Shown: piece by piece, positions 63,623 through 64,000 of the stretch
Position numbering within the stretch: the first letter of the stretch is position 1
Layout of the letters: every line of letters starts with the position of its first letter
DNA from: Epiperipatus broadwayi
Taxonomy: Eukaryota > Onychophora > Udeonychophora > Euonychophora > Peripatidae
Direction: 5' to 3'
NCBI GenBank assembly: GCA_028023455.1
Contig: JAQFVV010001049.1
Location: forward strand, 1 to 64,000
Length of the DNA stretch: 64,000 nucleotides
Made by a program: the position numbers and the translations under genes
The notes under the pieces: generated by a model
Told to the model about the DNA's origin: nothing
What the model saw: the letters and a program-made list of their open reading frames with translations, nothing else
The model's database searches: none

Positions 63623-63839
63623 ACAAAAAAGATGACAATATCCCTAACAATTGCAAGAACATCTGAGACATGATGAAGAAGTCACAATCACTGCAAAGCA
63701 AAGGTCATATACAATTGTTTGTAATGAAAAAGAGAAATTTAAAAATAATTGGTTAGATGATTTATCTGACATAATTGAATGTCTCCTAATTGAATTAGAA
63801 AGAGGGCTATTTATATGCAAATCATCTAAGATTGAAAGG
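63623..63839 (+). CDS. Candidate host exon, PH-domain-like C-terminal part
   Basis: Bounded by an acceptor-like TTTTATTTAATTTCAG (ending at 63622) and a donor-like AAAG/GTAATG (63838-63844). The frame open from 63648 to 63842 encodes HLRHDEEVTITAKQRSYTIV, CNEKEKFKNNWLDDLSDIIE and CLLIELERGLFI. The pattern of a beta strand (SYTIVCNEKEK) followed by a helix with a central Trp (NNWLDDLSDII) is typical of the end of a PH domain, as in Rho GEFs. A TAA sits in the same frame at 63645-63647, so either the true acceptor is inside, or there is a frame error near the A6 run, or this is a pseudo-exon. Unlike the rest of the window its amino-acid composition looks like an ordinary protein. Confidence 0.4.
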
Positions 63840-63844
63840 TAATG

Positions 63845-64000
63845 AAAAGAGTTATCTGGCAAAGAAGGAATTTACACATAATAGCCATTACAATATTTAC
63901 AGATAAATTTATTATGGAGAGAGAATTCCTAATCAATACCATTTTTTTAATTTATAGTACTTCAGATGATATCTGAAACGTCACAACCCAGAACATTTTA
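63845..64000. other. Window end
   Basis: Non-coding. The last 50 bases contain TCAGATGATATCTGAAACGTC, where ATGATATC...GAAACG resembles the core of motifs often found near PLE termini; too short to classify. Confidence 0.25.

Overview
This is a strongly AT-rich piece of animal nuclear DNA (judged by eye, not counted). It consists almost entirely of transposable elements and their relics, simple repeats and unrecognised spacer. I see no bacterial features, rRNA, CRISPR array or complete host gene. The mix of Penelope-like elements (PLEs), Jockey-type LINEs, Mag-like Gypsy elements, hAT and pogo/Tigger-like DNA transposons, foldback elements and very long (TA)n and (TTA)n arrays fits an invertebrate genome. 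I cannot name the species or phylum from sequence alone.

Layout. 0.4-2.3 kb: head-to-head inverted pair of PLE relics (family C). 3.4-5.1 kb: PLE endonuclease and tail fragments, then a ~395-bp tandem repeat. 5.1-11.4 kb: spacer with a (TA)n array, a tRNA-like SINE fragment and a 214-bp duplication. 11.4-12.0 kb: non-autonomous hAT element. 12.9-14.9 kb: TA-flanked pogo/Tigger-like relic carrying a hairpin MITE and two (TA)n arrays. 15.8-16.9 kb: second inverted PLE pair (family A). 17.4-19.75 kb: a long, broken PLE (family B, minus). 21.5-26.0 kb: family B inverted arm plus a tandem plus-strand copy, interrupted at 24.33-25.45 kb by a piece of another PLE flanked by a 16-bp target duplication. 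26.0-33.8 kb: three consecutive Jockey-like LINE copies ending in TTA/AAT repeats. 35.3-36.8 kb: second pogo/Tigger-like copy. 38.17-51.07 kb: an element with two ~4.75-4.95 kb direct repeats around a 3.2-kb centre that encodes a long coiled-coil protein on the minus strand. 52.25-54.87 kb: a foldback-like transposon whose inverted arms are minisatellites. 57.15-60.54 kb: a recent Mag-like Gypsy insertion with matching LTRs, a 5-bp target duplication and an internal deletion joining Gag to RNase H. 61.1-62.95 kb: an older relative of that Gypsy element. 63.6-63.84 kb: a possible host exon (PH-domain-like) next to a donor splice signal.

Nearly every protein-coding stretch carries stops or frameshifts, so the elements look inactive here. 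The most unusual object is the 12.9-kb element at 38.17-51.07 kb: its repeats are as long as giant LTRs, a primer-binding-like site abuts one of them, and its only sizeable coding region is a coiled-coil, probably Gag-like, protein of unknown function. It looks like a LARD-type retrotransposon that keeps one gene. The second notable theme is that PLE copies are arranged as head-to-head inverted pairs three times in 23 kb.
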